Source: Solea solea
Taxonomy: Eukaryota > Chordata > Actinopteri > Pleuronectiformes > Soleidae
Assembly (NCBI RefSeq): GCF_958295425.1
Contig: NC_081136.1
Span: forward strand, 22,078,890 to 22,142,889
Reading direction: 5' to 3'
DNA length: 64,000 nt
Part shown: in pieces, positions 24,001-37,713 of the stretch
Layout of the letters: each line of letters opens with the position of its first letter
How positions within the stretch are numbered: the stretch's first letter is position 1
Made by a program: the position numbers and the translations under genes
The notes under the pieces: model-generated
Database searches by the model: none
What the model saw: only the letters and a program-made list of their open reading frames with translations
What the model was told of the DNA's origin: nothing

Positions 24001-27000
24001 AACATAATCAGTCCTACAGGTAAACACACAGGCAGAGTAATATTATTTATTATATGTAAAGAGGAAAGAGAGGGGAATTCATTTTACATTTTGTTCTGGA
24101 CAAAGTGTCAAGTTGTCCAGAACAGAATGTAAATGGAATTCAGGTGTTCATTTGTTCTGTTTCAGCCGTTCCGCAGTAACATAAATTGCTTAAATAAACA
24201 TCTAGTGAACAGCACCTATGGTTTGTCTCTCCTATCTGCATTTTGTGTCTGCACTGCATTGCACTTCAGTATTTTAAATAAATTACATTTAAATTAAATA
24301 GGATGAAACTGAACCGTTTGAGTGAAAAAAAATTGAGCATTTATCACATTTCAAAAATGTGTCAACTTATAAAAAAGTAAAAGAAGTTTATTAGAAAACG
24401 ATTGGTCACTGACAATTATTTAAAAAAAAGCAAACAAAAACAAATGAGCCATTACTGTCTGAAACATCTCAAAAGTCTTGTCTGAAAAACAGCGTCTGTT
24501 TATGTAGATTTTAGTCAGTCTGTGCAATTTTGCCGACTTGTGCCGAGTACAACAGTTCTGTGTGTCAGAGCAGACCCACCTGGTGCACACAGTCAAGGAA
24601 CTGCAGGAAGACCGGCGTGAAGCCGCTGCTCTGGCTGCCCAGAGTCTGAGCTCCTCTGTGGCTGAACCTGTGGCCAAACGACAGCCACTCCTTCTCCACC
24701 AGCAGCCGGAAACCGTCGAAGGTTCTGTAGTAGGGATCAGACAGCAGCTGCACCAGGGACACCACCTGCACACAGACACACGGTATGATGTCACGGCAAG
24801 CCCCATTCACGTTACACTTTAAGGCTATATTCAGTGTTTCAGTTAGAACCTGTGTGGTGACGTCCCAGCCGTCCTCCAGGCTGACCATGACTGATGAGCC
24901 CGTGTCCAGGAGCTCCACCACCAGGACTGATACCTGCAGCACCCTGTGCAGCTACACACACACAAACACAGTCAGAACAAATAACACACAAGGATCATAC
25001 AATGAGTTGAAACAGTCTATACAAACACAACTCTTGTACAGCATTCTTGTATAGCACAATGCAGTCCCTAGACCCTAAATGCCTAAATCTAAACCTTAAT
25101 TTAACTTTAATTTTAATACCTCGCCCTAATCCTAAAATCAAATTTGTGCTGTAATAAACTTGTATCCTACACATGTAATATATCATTATATCCCCCAATG
25201 CTCCCTGGGTGCATATAAGTGCTGCCCACTGCTGTGTGTGTTCAATACTGGTGTGTAAGGATGGGTCAGATTCACTATCACTAAATGATGTGTGTGCAAA
25301 CATCACTAATTCTATAGTATATATCTAGTAGTAAAGAAAGCTAAACATATCAAGACATCATTTATAAGCCATATCACTAACACACAAACACAGATGGAAA
25401 ACCAGTGAGCACTGACCAGAGACATCCACTCGGAGTCCTCCAGGAATCGTAGGTAGGTCATGCTGGCGTCAGTGGGTTGGCAGCTTGGCACGCAGGCCTT
25501 CATCAGCTTTTTAAAGCTGTTCTTCACCTGCCGCACATCACACACCTCGATGGGAACCACCTCCCACTGCTGGAACGAGTCCTGTTTCCCTCCCTGAACA
25601 AAATAAAAGTCAGAAACTACGTTCAGAATACCAACCACATAGTTCAAATGCAATTCATCATACAGATCAGATTTGACAGTTCACATTCCGAACTACTAAT
25701 GTCTTACATCTGAACAATGACTGCCCACTAAAACGACCTAAACTATCGCTTTAAGTTTGGTTTGGTTTAGTACAGTACAGTAAAGTACCTACTTTTTGCA
25801 TTTTCATTAAGAATAGTACCAAAATGACCAAACCCTACCATTTAATTCTTTGGCACCCTTCCCTTGGGGTACCACAGTAAAATGGTATGGTACAGTCAGG
25901 GTGGTGCTAGACAAGACAGTCTGTTGCTGCTGTTTGGGCGACAGAAAAACGTCACTCCCTTGTAAGCGGTGTTTCTTCAACGCCCGCAGTCTATACTTGT
26001 ACAAAGCTTGACGTCTTGTTGAGACACAAAAGCCACAAACCGAGCAGGAAAAAAAAAAAGCTGCTGGATGTCCTCCATTGTGTTGCATTTGATGTCTTTG
26101 TCCATTTTCATTGAACTGGTATAACATCAAGCTATGTATCTTGCTGATGCAGCCATCGGGCCCAGCCCACACCCCACCTGACAAGTAAAGGTACTGTTCT
26201 CAGTTGAAACAGAAGCCTGACCCAGAGCTTTACCATTCCAAACAGTACTGCACTGTACCACCCAAACCGTATCACTGCATGTGTCCCTGATCACCTTGAG
26301 CTGGGCCTTGTCTCCGATGATGTAGAGGTAGGCCTTCTGCTGGCGGAGGAACAACGCCTCACTGGGGCCTCCATTAGCCTGAGGAGACTCTTTTGCAGCC
26401 AGACGCGTCCCCACATCTGGGTTGTATGCACTTAGACGCCCGGTGCCTCGGATACTGCCCCATTTCCCTGAAATTCATACACACACATGGATAAAGTAGC
26501 TGTTTCATTTAAACTCAACACAAGGGAACCAGTGTGGAAGTGTCACCCATGCTAAACAGCCTTTAAAGAATCATTCCAAAGTGTTCAGAATTTAACACAC
26601 ACTGATGTGTAGAAAGAACATCCACGTCTACAAACAGCCATGCTGCTAAACACAGGCAGAGATGATCGACGACCACCCAGTCCAGTCTGCTACACCTAAG
26701 CTGAGCGACAGCTACATGATGATGTCACTCTGACTGTTTCACATGAATCAAACAGGGAACAACAAACAGACGTCAGACAGCAGAGCTGCAGTAACATGCT
26801 CACTCACTCACTCACTCACTCACTCACTCACTCACTCACTCACTCACTCACTCACTCACTCACTCACTCACTCACTCACTCACTCACTCACTCACTCACT
26901 CACTCACTCACTCAAACAAACAAACAAACAAACAAACAAACAAACAGCAGCTGAGCTCTGTGATAGACACTAACATCAAACAGACTATTAGTCTGCAGTA

Positions 27001-30000
27001 GACAGCACACTCACATGGATCACCCCAGACACACTGATGCTACAGTTAGAGATCTGATTGGTTAGACAGGAGAGTAGGAAAAAGCGTGGGGGTAGGGGGC
27101 GTGGCCTACTGTACCTCTGGGAGGATTCCTGGCCTTGCCAGACACTTTGGGCTGAGAGAGGGAGATGACTTTCGCCCTTTGACCCAGAGCTGAGGTCAAA
27201 TGACAAAGATGGCCCGTTAACCAACAACGCCACACAATGGAGGATGGTTTCACACACACACGAACACAAACACACACACACACACACATTTTGTTTTGAA
27301 ACCAGGACTGTGATGAACTAGATTATGCCACAGGAGCAGCACGTAGGTTTTAAATAATGCCTCACCTCCTCTGCTGAAGGTTCCAGGAACATCCTCCTTG
27401 GTGCCCATCACCTGTTTCATCAGAGCACCAATCTTTGGCTGCCTCAGCTTATCTGATGAGTCTGCGTGAACAACGAGAAAGCAACAAGCTCTGTCACTTC
27501 AAGTGAACCCTGGGATTTTGGAACAAGTGAACGAGGTCAGTGTGTTAATGCACCCACCAGAAGTGTTCATGTGTGTGGAGGTGAAGCCGCTGAGTGTGTT
27601 CCTGCCACTGCTCTCACTGTATGACGGCATGGAGCTGATGATGGCCTGCATGTATTTCTCCTGCTCCAGACTGGTGGACTCTGCCTGTGAGGGCACTGCA
27701 GACAGAAACACATCAACACACAGTAGGTTTATTTAGTAGCAGGTACATTTACACTCTTCCTCCGTACTTTAAACAAGAGCATGTGCCTTAGAGTGATAGT
27801 TCAAGTCAGTTTGAAGTGAGTCTGTGTCACACATGGCTAATGCTGACTTTGCAGTACATGTCCCCAGCGCCAAGACCCAGCCCTTCTTGAAAATAAAACT
27901 TAACACCTTATAAAATCTTTGCCTGCTTAAATCTACAATACAATCGAGTTCTTTATTTCAGTAAAAAAAGCTGTAAACACACAGGAGTTGTTGATCCAAA
28001 GCTGCCTTCATCAGTAAGTTGTTTTTTTGTTTTGAGATTCTTTTATTTGCAATCCATCACTTAGATTTAGCTAAGGGACGCAAACTTACCAAAAAAGGCA
28101 TTCATAGACCGGCAGCTTCCGTGTCCCTGTGAGCTAAAACCAGTGATTTTTTTTTCTATGGATTTTGGTGCAGAAGAGTAGATTGTTTATTAAAAAGGCT
28201 AAAGTGGCAGGAAACGTCTGCATCTCAGTTCAGTAAGCACTGGCTGTCCACACTTAACCTGAACAAACAACCACAAAAAACCTGAACTATCACTTTTAAA
28301 GCCTTTGCAAATCAATCATGAAAGAACATGCTAGCACAGTTTTATTATGTTATATTGTATAAACAATAATTAAGATGCTGTTTTTTTCTACCTGCAGTGG
28401 GGGCGTTGGGGGACTTGAAGAAGCCTACGACACCCTTGGCGTGGAGGCCTGCGGAGCGCAGGAGGACGGCCTTGGTTCTTGAATTCCTCCAGCAAACCAC
28501 TGGGAAGCGATTCTGTCGGTAGCACCGACTGATTCTCTGGATGGTTGTGTCTGGGATGCTCTGAGGCACTATCAGTAGGCCAGGGTAACTGTGAAGCGCA
28601 CACATGTACACAGAAAACAGTGTGTTAAACCCTGAGGAGCCACTATCCATCTACATCCCACACCTCATCTCTCTGGGACTCCTGTAGGTCTCTCACCTCC
28701 TGCAGACAGTGTACATGCGGTTGACGGTGGAAATCCTGAAGGGCTCGTTCTTGGAACGCGTCAGGCTATTACTGAGCGTGCCCAGACCCAGGCGCTGGTA
28801 GTCACGACAGCATGCGCGCTCCACCACGTTGCTCATGGTTTGTCTGTCGGATGAGCGGATGGTGGAGGAGAGGGTGAGGGAGCTCTGCTGGTCCACCTCC
28901 TCTGACACTGTGGAGACACAGGAGAGCTCACTGCATGGTCCTCATTCATAAAAGAGAACCTGTTTGGTAGTTTTCAGACATGTTAAAACTGTAAGGGCTC
29001 CATTTTAGTCTGAAAACTCTATAGCTGCGTTTTAGTCTGGCAAGGTACCACTGAAGCAAGACCAGGGCTGGGCATTTCTAGCATATATACTATTATTGTG
29101 TGGTATTATATGTTGAATATTTGAATATTCTAAAATTCAGCCCATGAGAGCTAGTAAAAATAATGCAGGTTTCACAGTGTGTTTAGCTAATGAGAGCAGC
29201 TAACGAGATCCTGGTAAATTTCATCACTTCTGTGTAATATATTGTGTGTTGAGCTTAGAGATCCTGTAAATTTCATCCAACACAATTCAAGGCCACTAAC
29301 TAAATGATTAAAGATTTAATTTATAAAAGCAATCATTTACAACATTTGTTCTGTATCTTTTTAATATATTATGAATAGTCACAGTCACTGATTGACCTTT
29401 TATAATCAAGAAAATAATTGAATACTCATGCCCATCCCTAGGCCAAGACCCAGGTTAACACTCTAATTTAAAGAAGCTTACCTTTTTCAACTTAGGACAG
29501 TGCAGATGAAAAAAACCTCCACAGGGTGGAAATATTACTGTCAAGTGCCTTTTTTTAAGCAGATTTTAAGTGTGAATGAGGCTTATGGAAGCCCCAATAA
29601 TGGCTGAAGTGACTGGAGTAGTTGCTTGTGTCAGCTGACATGTTAGGCTTGAAAAGATTTTAACTGTATTTAACACTGTTGAGTTGAAATGGATGAAGGA
29701 GGAATTGGAGTTGAATGGAGACAGTTGAATTGCTTTGCTGTGTGTCACACCACCACGGAGATATTTGAGCAGGGATTGATTACCTGAGATTTCATCCTCA
29801 TCCAACTCTGACTGAAAACTGCTCCTGTTCTCCCATGTGGGTGGAGAATACTTCTTCCTGGTCACATACTGCCGACCTATGGTCCTTTTGGCAGTCTTCA
29901 CCAGGTTCTTGGAAAGTGTCCTGAAAACGGGGAGGGAGGACGGAGAATTTGAACATTTTGACTGTGTGTATATCACTGGAAGCTGCTGGACATCCACTTC

Positions 30001-33000
30001 CTGCTGAGTCTTCTCACAGACAAAAGTGTATTTAGATTTGAAGCCATCTAAAACTCCAACTGACAATGAGCTGGTGTGCTACTGCTTCGGCATGCCACAG
30101 GGCCAGATTTGGAAGAAATGTGTTTGAATGGAAGGTTTTTTTCATTAGCCAACCCACTCACAAAAACAAGACTGATAAAGCAGCTGCCACATTTTCCACT
30201 GATGAATTATTCAAAGGCCTCTCTCATGCTCCGTCCATTCTCCGGAAAAGAAAGAGGAGTGTGTGGTCAGAGGGTTGGTTGGGTATAGAGAGTCGGTTGC
30301 TAAGACTTTGAATGAAGAGGAAACAAAATGAATAAGGACACCGAGAGGAAACTAAAACTGTATTAGTCTACAACCAGTGATGGCAAATTATATCACATTC
30401 TCAATCTGCCTGAAGAGATCTACAAATAAATTTAGGACAAACATTTGTTGGTAAATGTTATTACTGAAAGATGACAGTGAAGTTCTATCTGATCTAAATG
30501 GTGGTGGGGGAAAAAAGGGAAGAGCATTTTCTCAGGAGGACATCATATTCATGAACAGAGCACAACATGGCCGGACTTTTGACCTTACAATAGATAGAAG
30601 TGAGACTTTAAATGTACGCTGGTTGCTTTTATGGGTGATTTACTATAACTGCAAATCTCTAAATGTTTTCTTCCTGAAGTTAATTGGCTTTAACTGATAT
30701 TTTTAAACTTAAAAAAAAAACAATACTTCTTTCAGTTTCCTTCCCAGAATTAGAAGAAAAGCGTGATAAACTCTACAGACAATATAATACAAAATCAGAA
30801 GGAAGAGGTGACCATTTGGTGACTTTGATCGATTGGAAATATGAACCTAAAACAGTTAACAGCTGTAAATATAGCTGATGTTATGGATGTGAAGGATCAC
30901 CTGCTGGGAATGTCTGCTCTGTGCTTTACCTACATGATGGATGTAAAGAGTAATGTAACAAACGGTCATGCCCTTTGACAGTAAAGCTGATTAAATACAA
31001 CTAGATGTTGACATCATCAGAAAATGACAATAGTGACAAAGTAATTCACAGTTTTCTTACTTAAGCGACTGGTTCTTGTCCTTGGTCTTGTGCTCCACCA
31101 CCATTTTTCCACTCTGACCCACAGTGAAGGCAAAGGTGCCCTGGACGTGCTGAGGATACCGCAGCTTGTGTAAGTGCTTCCTGAAAACCTCTGCCAGGTC
31201 TGATGCAACCTCCTCATCAAACGCAATCTTCATGAGCTGCAGTTGCACACACACAGAGAAGAGTGAGGTTAGAGAAATGAAGAGCATGAAAAGGAAGAGG
31301 AAAAGGAGGCGGTTTTGAATTTTACCTGGAAGGTGCAGGAGCGTAACTGCAGCCCCTCCTGGACAAACTGGTCAATGGATAAATTGACTGAGATCCTCTT
31401 CTCCTTGGTCAGAGAGGCTATTGGGAATGAGCGAGTGATCACCTGCTCACCCACTGAGGACAAATGACACAGATAAAGAGCTGGGTTTAGAGGATTTACA
31501 GATCTGACAAGTGTCTGTAAAAATAATGTATTAGAGTATTAGAGGTCGACCGATTAATTGTTTTAATCGATAAATCAGCTCTGATAGGACATTTTACAAC
31601 CTATGAATATAAGCGGAGCCTGGCTATGACCACTGATGATGAATGGCATTCCAACTCAAACACTGCTTGACTGACACCAGACATAACTTGTCATAACACG
31701 GTGTGTGAGTAACACAGGTTCCACAGTGTGTTGAGCTTGGAGTAGTAGTTATGAGATGCATTCAAGGAACCTTGTAAATTCCATCACTTCTGCAAACACA
31801 CATGCAGTCTACTCATCAAATGCTTTCTCCCACCTCTTAGTGATAGATGCACTACTATTTAGAAACCCACCTTATGTAATGTGAATAGTGTTACAGTCAA
31901 TTTTCTATGTATAAAATATTGTCAGGGACATTTATTCATTTATGATGAGTCATCCTTAGGAGTGGGGCTTTCTGCTGATTAACTGGCTACTATCTTTATT
32001 CTACTGGCATTTTAAAAAAACAAATCAGTAAACCTCTATTGTGTACGTCATGTCTCACCTAGTGGGTCTGTAGGCGTGCCCTTGAAGATGAGTCGATAGG
32101 TAGTGAGGAAGATGGCGCCCTCTGCGGGGAGCAGTGGCGGACCTCCCATAAGCCCTGTGGCCTCCTCACGACCGTCTGGAATCAGATGGACCCGCATGCC
32201 ATCCATCACCAGCTCCTCTCCCAGCAACAGAGTCGGCCTCAGGAGCTTTGGCTGCATGGAGACACATAAAAGAGAGGACAAACAGGATTATTAATGGTGC
32301 AGCGGTATTGAATTGAATTGAATTGAATTGAATTGAATTGAATTGAATTGAATTGAATTGAATTGAATTGAATTGAATTGAATTGAATTGAATTGAATGT
32401 GTGAATGTTTACATTCCACGTCCATGAAAGAGCTTATGAAAAAGCTTGTGGCTGACCGACGATCTTTGATGAAGGGAAAACATCCTACACTTTACCCACA
32501 GTAGTAGCAACCAGTGTGTCACAAATATGCACATTATATGAAGAAGATGAAGACAAATAAGTGCACACAGGTCACTGCTCTTAAAGGAGAACACTGGGCT
32601 TTACAGTGGAGTCATAGTACACCTTACTGATAAAAACTAGAAAGTTCAGCCTTTAAAACAAAGGAGCAGCACCACTGCTGAGACATGTGCTGATCACTTT
32701 GTTGCTGTTGCGATAGATTGGAATACTGAGGAAAAATTGTCCATGGCTAGCATTGACAGAGCTCAATATACGGTAGCAGCCGCAAAAGGCATTTGACATG
32801 AATTATTACAAGATTCAGTATTAAAGCTTAAGTGCATAACTTATGTTGCCCCATGAGGAATTCTGAGATATTACCAAACATATGCACTGGTGATCTCGCA
32901 CTATCCCCATCCTTCCACTACCCAGGTGCTAGATGCATTTGAAAAATTGTTGAATCTCCAGGGATTCTGAAGCAGTAGACTCAATTTTTTTAAACATTTG

Positions 33001-36000
33001 TGGGAGCTTTTTGGGGTTTTCAGACGTACTCAAACCTGAAGCAGTTATCTCGCTTTACTAGGTTACTATTGCCCTACACCTTGCCTCTGTCAGTACTGAC
33101 GTGAAACCAATCACTTCCTTTGCACATGTAAGATTGTCACAGGGCAACACAAAATTTAAAACACCGCTATTCTAAGAAAAGGCTTGTGGAGCTGATAGAC
33201 TTAACTAATTTTGACTATGGACGTAACATTTGCTTATCTATAAAAGTTATGCATTGCAGCTTTAAGATGAAAATAATTTGATTAATCACAGATAATCTTT
33301 TTTGATTAATTTGTTAAACTGTTTGAAAATGCAAATTACAATGTAGTAATGAGTTTCACAACACCTGATGCCACACACATTATCTGCTGGAACCCCAGCA
33401 GCTATAAATTCAGAGCAGTCAAACCACACGAGACTGATCCTTACATGCTTAGGTTATGAAGAGCAGCATGTGCATGTTACAAAGGGAAATGGTGACATGA
33501 CACTGTGAGAGCAAAACAAGGGGGAATGATGACAAATCTGCTCATATGGAGTTTCAAAAACCCAGAGCTAAGCAGAATTATGTTTAAATCTTAGTGGACG
33601 TGGACTCAAGCTCAACATGGCCTCTGTCCCTCTAGAGTACACAGCACGCAGGATAAACAACACCCGTCACACCAAAGGCACTCCATGTCTGAAGGCCTCA
33701 AGGAGTCACAGCAGCCACTCTGAGTCCACTGAGGCCCAGAGACCAAACAGCACAGCAAGGAGGGAGAGAAAACACCCAGCATGCTCAGGCGTGCTGTGAG
33801 TCAGACGGCTCTGTCTCTGGTGGACAGACGTACCTGAAGTGGTACTGTGACCCTGAGCTGTAAGGATTGGTGGAGAAGGGAGTGGGCGGGGCAGGCTGGG
33901 GTTCTGCATGGCCTTTGTCCAGTGGGACGTAAAAATAGGAATTGGTTACCTTTTGGATTGGAGGCAGTCTCTTACTCTCCCTGTGGACTGCGTCCAACGT
34001 CTCAATGTGCATCTGAACGATATCTGGAGGGACAAAGACAGAGGGATGAAGATGGAAAGACGGAGATGATGCTTGGTGTGCTGCTCTCTGTGGAATAAAG
34101 TGAGATCATCGGTGCTTCTGTACCTGGTATCATGGTATGGAGAGCCTTAAGGTGCTCATTGGTCACACCGCTCTCATTACAAACTTTGTCAACAAAGCGG
34201 TTGATGAAGCGCACCACAGAGTTAGCTACGTCTGAGCTCTCAGCATCTTCAAAGCCGCTCTCTGTGTCGTAGCTCTCCGCCATGCTGCCTGCAATACTAC
34301 AAGACAGAAATACAAAACACTTTAGACAACGATCCCTGCTGCTGACATTTGGCATCATGACACAATCACATGTGTGTACACATAAACTTAACATATGAAC
34401 AAACTTGGTCAAAATATTTCTTGGAAGGGAACCTGCAGATTATTAACCTCTGGATCAGTCAAAGGTCAAAGTAAAGAGCAACATGGTCTGAAAAACAATA
34501 ATCTAGAGGTTATTAAAATCAATGAATTATGTGTCTACTTATAAATCATATTATTAGCTCTCTTTTAGTTTCAGTGTAATCCCTTTAAAGTGATAATTCA
34601 GGATTTTTGAGGTGTCGTTCAATCGCCGTTTATCTCACTGTTACTCAGTCTTTTCCAGTTTGAAAGTTTGTTTGTGTCACGGAGGTAAATATAAACAAAG
34701 GAACTGGAATCACTGGTTTTCAGTGAGGAAAAAAGCTGTCCAATGAGAAAAACAAACTGAACTTCAGCAGTGTGTCTAAAATCTGTTTTTGTTGACTCAG
34801 CAGTCAGCACTGACTGTGTGTCAGTACCTTATAAAACCACTGGAACTATCCCTATAAGTCCCTCTGAAGCCGCATGTACCTGTTTGTGACGTAGCTGTTG
34901 CTCACACTTTCCACATCTCCCAGGCCCGTGTTCCTCAGCAGGCGGTTCTTGCTGGTGTCCAGTGGCAGCAGCAGGTAGCTCATCCTGTTGGCATAGTGGA
35001 TGGCCTGGCTAAACACCGTGCTCTCCTCCTTCTGCACGCGCTCCGTCTGCATTTCCTTGCCAAGCGTCGGCCACAGTCTGTTCTGTTCCGACGCCAGCTC
35101 CAGCGCACTGATTTTCCTACCACTCCCTGAGCCATCCTGCGTCTCCTGACACAAAAATCAAGATTTTTTTTTTTACTGTAATAACTTGTGATTTCTGTGT
35201 TCAGTGCAGTATACTATGTGACAGATGTGATGACTCACAGAGTTCTTCTGCTCGTCTCCATCGTCTGTCTCCAGGTATAGAGCCCTGATGTGGTTCTGGA
35301 CATCACTGTAGAACATGGCCTCCCAGAACTGCATGTTGGTCCATACCGTGTGCTCCTGTACACAGCTGTAGGCAAACTGAGTGATGCCTGCGCCTAGTTT
35401 CTGTCAAAGAAGAGAATGTTTTTCAACTAAGGAGACAAACCTCTCCGTCCAGGACATCCCAGCAACATCAGTTCTCATCTAAAGTCTCTGTTACTCTATG
35501 CATTACAAAAATAATGTGGCAAGGTTATGACTGTCTGCAGTTTTCAGCTATGAAAGCTGAATATGTGGAATGTGAAAATACCTTGATTATGAACTTACTC
35601 TGCAGAAAGCTGAGACCAATGGAAGCAGGGCGGCTGCAATGCCGTGTTCATCCATATGTGAACAGTCCTACCGAAAGACAGATGAGCAGCACGTCACACA
35701 AGATCAGAGACACTTCTACTGATAACCAAGTTAATTGACAACTATTTTTGATAAGCGATTAATCAGTTTTAGTGTTTTTATTTAATAAAATTAAATCAAA
35801 ATCAGTGATTTCAGCTAGGATAAATATACATTTTTTTCCCATATGTGTGAGGTCTATTTTTACTTTTTTCTTTGTACACACTTATACAATCAAATGATTT
35901 TGACCTGTATCAGACCAATACCAATATTGATCACTGGACCAGCTCATGCCTATTAATTACCTAAAATGTGGTGGCCCTGTCATAGTCTAATCTGTTTTAT

Positions 36001-37681
36001 AATCAACCAAATATTATTTTACTTTTCCCAACAATATAAAGAGGTCTCTAACATTGTGTCTTGTGCTGTTGCTCCAGAGTTTTCTAGGCTCACCTGTAAG
36101 GTGCAGTTCATCATGCGGACGATGTAGTCAAACTGCTGGTCGTCCAGCACAGCTCGGTTCTGTAGGACATGCTGATTGAGCTCCTGGGTCAAACAAACCC
36201 GGGCTGCTCGACCCTTTAACGCACGCAGTACAGCTGGCATGAGCTGAACACAGGGAGAGACAAAAAGCAACACAATATTTGATTCATAAACACAGGCCGC
36301 TCAAAAAACAACAAATTAAACCAGAGAGTAAATAAGCAAGAGAGAAGATTCTCAGTTTTACATCACTATTAAAAAAAACAAAAACTTGTGAATTCTTCAA
36401 AGCCGCAGTGGCAAAAACTACAGAAGCTCTGGTTCTGTACAGAACAGAACAAATATCTTTGGCCCCGTTTTGCTGCATTAAAAAGTTGGGTTAACACTAA
36501 CCTTTTGTTATATAGTGCAGTGTACTGTAGTATTGTGTAGTTATGTTATGCAGAGATGCATCACTCTCACCTTCTTTGCCTCCAGCATCTTGTTCTCAAA
36601 GATGTATGTGATGCAGTTCCTGACCACCTCCAGCCTGCGGGCGCTGTTAGCCATCACGTTACTGTTTCTGTCCACTACGTCTCCTGCAGAGAGGCGTGTA
36701 ATGGACACTCATTCATCACTGCTGTTGTGAACTCAAACCATTAAACACACACTGTGAGAGACTCATTGTCCAAGTGAAAAGTTCACACGGGAAGTCTGAG
36801 GCAGAAGGACAGAGGGATCAAATTGGTGTTTTTAAGTTGTATCAAAGAAAATGATCTTGAACTTTAAAAAGGAGTTTTGCCTTGTCAACACTATTGTCTT
36901 CTGGTCTTCATGTTTGTATCGACTATAGTCTGTTCCCACACCTTTCAGCACTTAAAAGGGACAGCTTAGGTTTGTTAAAGTGTGGTTGTATAAGGTAGAG
37001 ACACTTTGCCAGTAGCCAGCATTGACAATAGGGCTGCAACTGACAATTATTTTCATAATCAATTAATAGTTTGGTCCACAAAATTTCGATTATGAAAATA
37101 GTTGATGATTAACTGATGAATCATTGCAGCACTACATGACACAGAACCTTGCCCAGCGGGCAACAAGTACAATAAGATTTTAGCTACTTAACAAAAGGCT
37201 CACCTAATATAATCTACACCTGATAGAGTCTGAGCCTTTTGTTAAATGGCTAAAATGTGCATATTCTGTTCACGGCGATGGCAACATGTTAGTGGCAAAA
37301 GTTACAGTGCTGACTTAATCTGAACTACTGCTTGAAGGGGAATTCTGGTATTTTTTGACCTGGGTCCTATGTTTTATAAATGTGGGTGTGTAGGTGAATA
37401 GTACTTACAAAAAGTTTCATAAGTGGTCCAGTAAAGTGCAGCAGTTATCTCCATAAAAAAGTGCTCATTGTCGCCAATAGTAACGGCTTGGATTGTTATT
37501 GTAAGCAAGGGCATAGGTTTGGTTACAGGACTGGTGGGGACACCGGATCATTGTGTTGTCAGAACAGCACATCACCTGCTCTCTCTCCTCTGTGACTTCC
37601 AGCTTATGTTTCTGCTTGGCTGTGATGTGTTCACTCATGCTCAAAAAATCCACTCACTTTCACTCTCCTCTCACAGCATTT

Positions 37682-37713
<32 letters not shown>

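Larger units (their letters stand above)
22076..28907 (-). other. sbf1: sbf1 myotubularin-like pseudophosphatase domain
   Basis: Exons in transcript order: 28907-28697, 28588-28392, 27695-27558, 27461-27366, 27189-27115, 26467-26295, 25593-25417, 24951-24850, 24765-24580, 23493-23367, 23244-23114, 22417-22076. Landmarks are [94 protein letters not shown] and [20 protein letters not shown]. Active myotubularins carry HCSDGWDRT; here the loop reads SLEDGWDVT, so the catalytic Cys and Arg are Leu and Val. The domain should bind or scaffold rather than hydrolyse PI3P. The short exons 27366-27461 and 27115-27189 encode a variable linker between conserved parts. Confidence 0.92.
29784..34023 (-). 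other. sbf1: sbf1 GRAM/PH-like domain and following linker
   Basis: Exons in transcript order: 34023-33950, 32251-32059, 31453-31326, 31236-31061, 29920-29784. They encode [20 protein letters not shown], then the GRAM-type fold with [20 protein letters not shown] and [18 protein letters not shown], then the basic and acidic linker [20 protein letters not shown] and [12 protein letters not shown] domains of myotubularins bind phosphoinositides and membranes. Length and order match SBF1, and no frame break was seen. Confidence 0.9.

Noticed and set aside
26799..26913. Regular array resembling a CRISPR
   Set aside because: A pure four-base microsatellite with no spacers, in vertebrate DNA.
26743..26973. 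Open frame with repeated THSL residues
   Set aside because: An artefact of the (CTCA)n microsatellite, with no start context or homologue.
33785..34012. Frame extending the sbf1 exon 33950-34023 by over 50 residues into the intron
   Set aside because: It is read-through past a good GT donor. The next exon (32251) continues the family sequence in phase.
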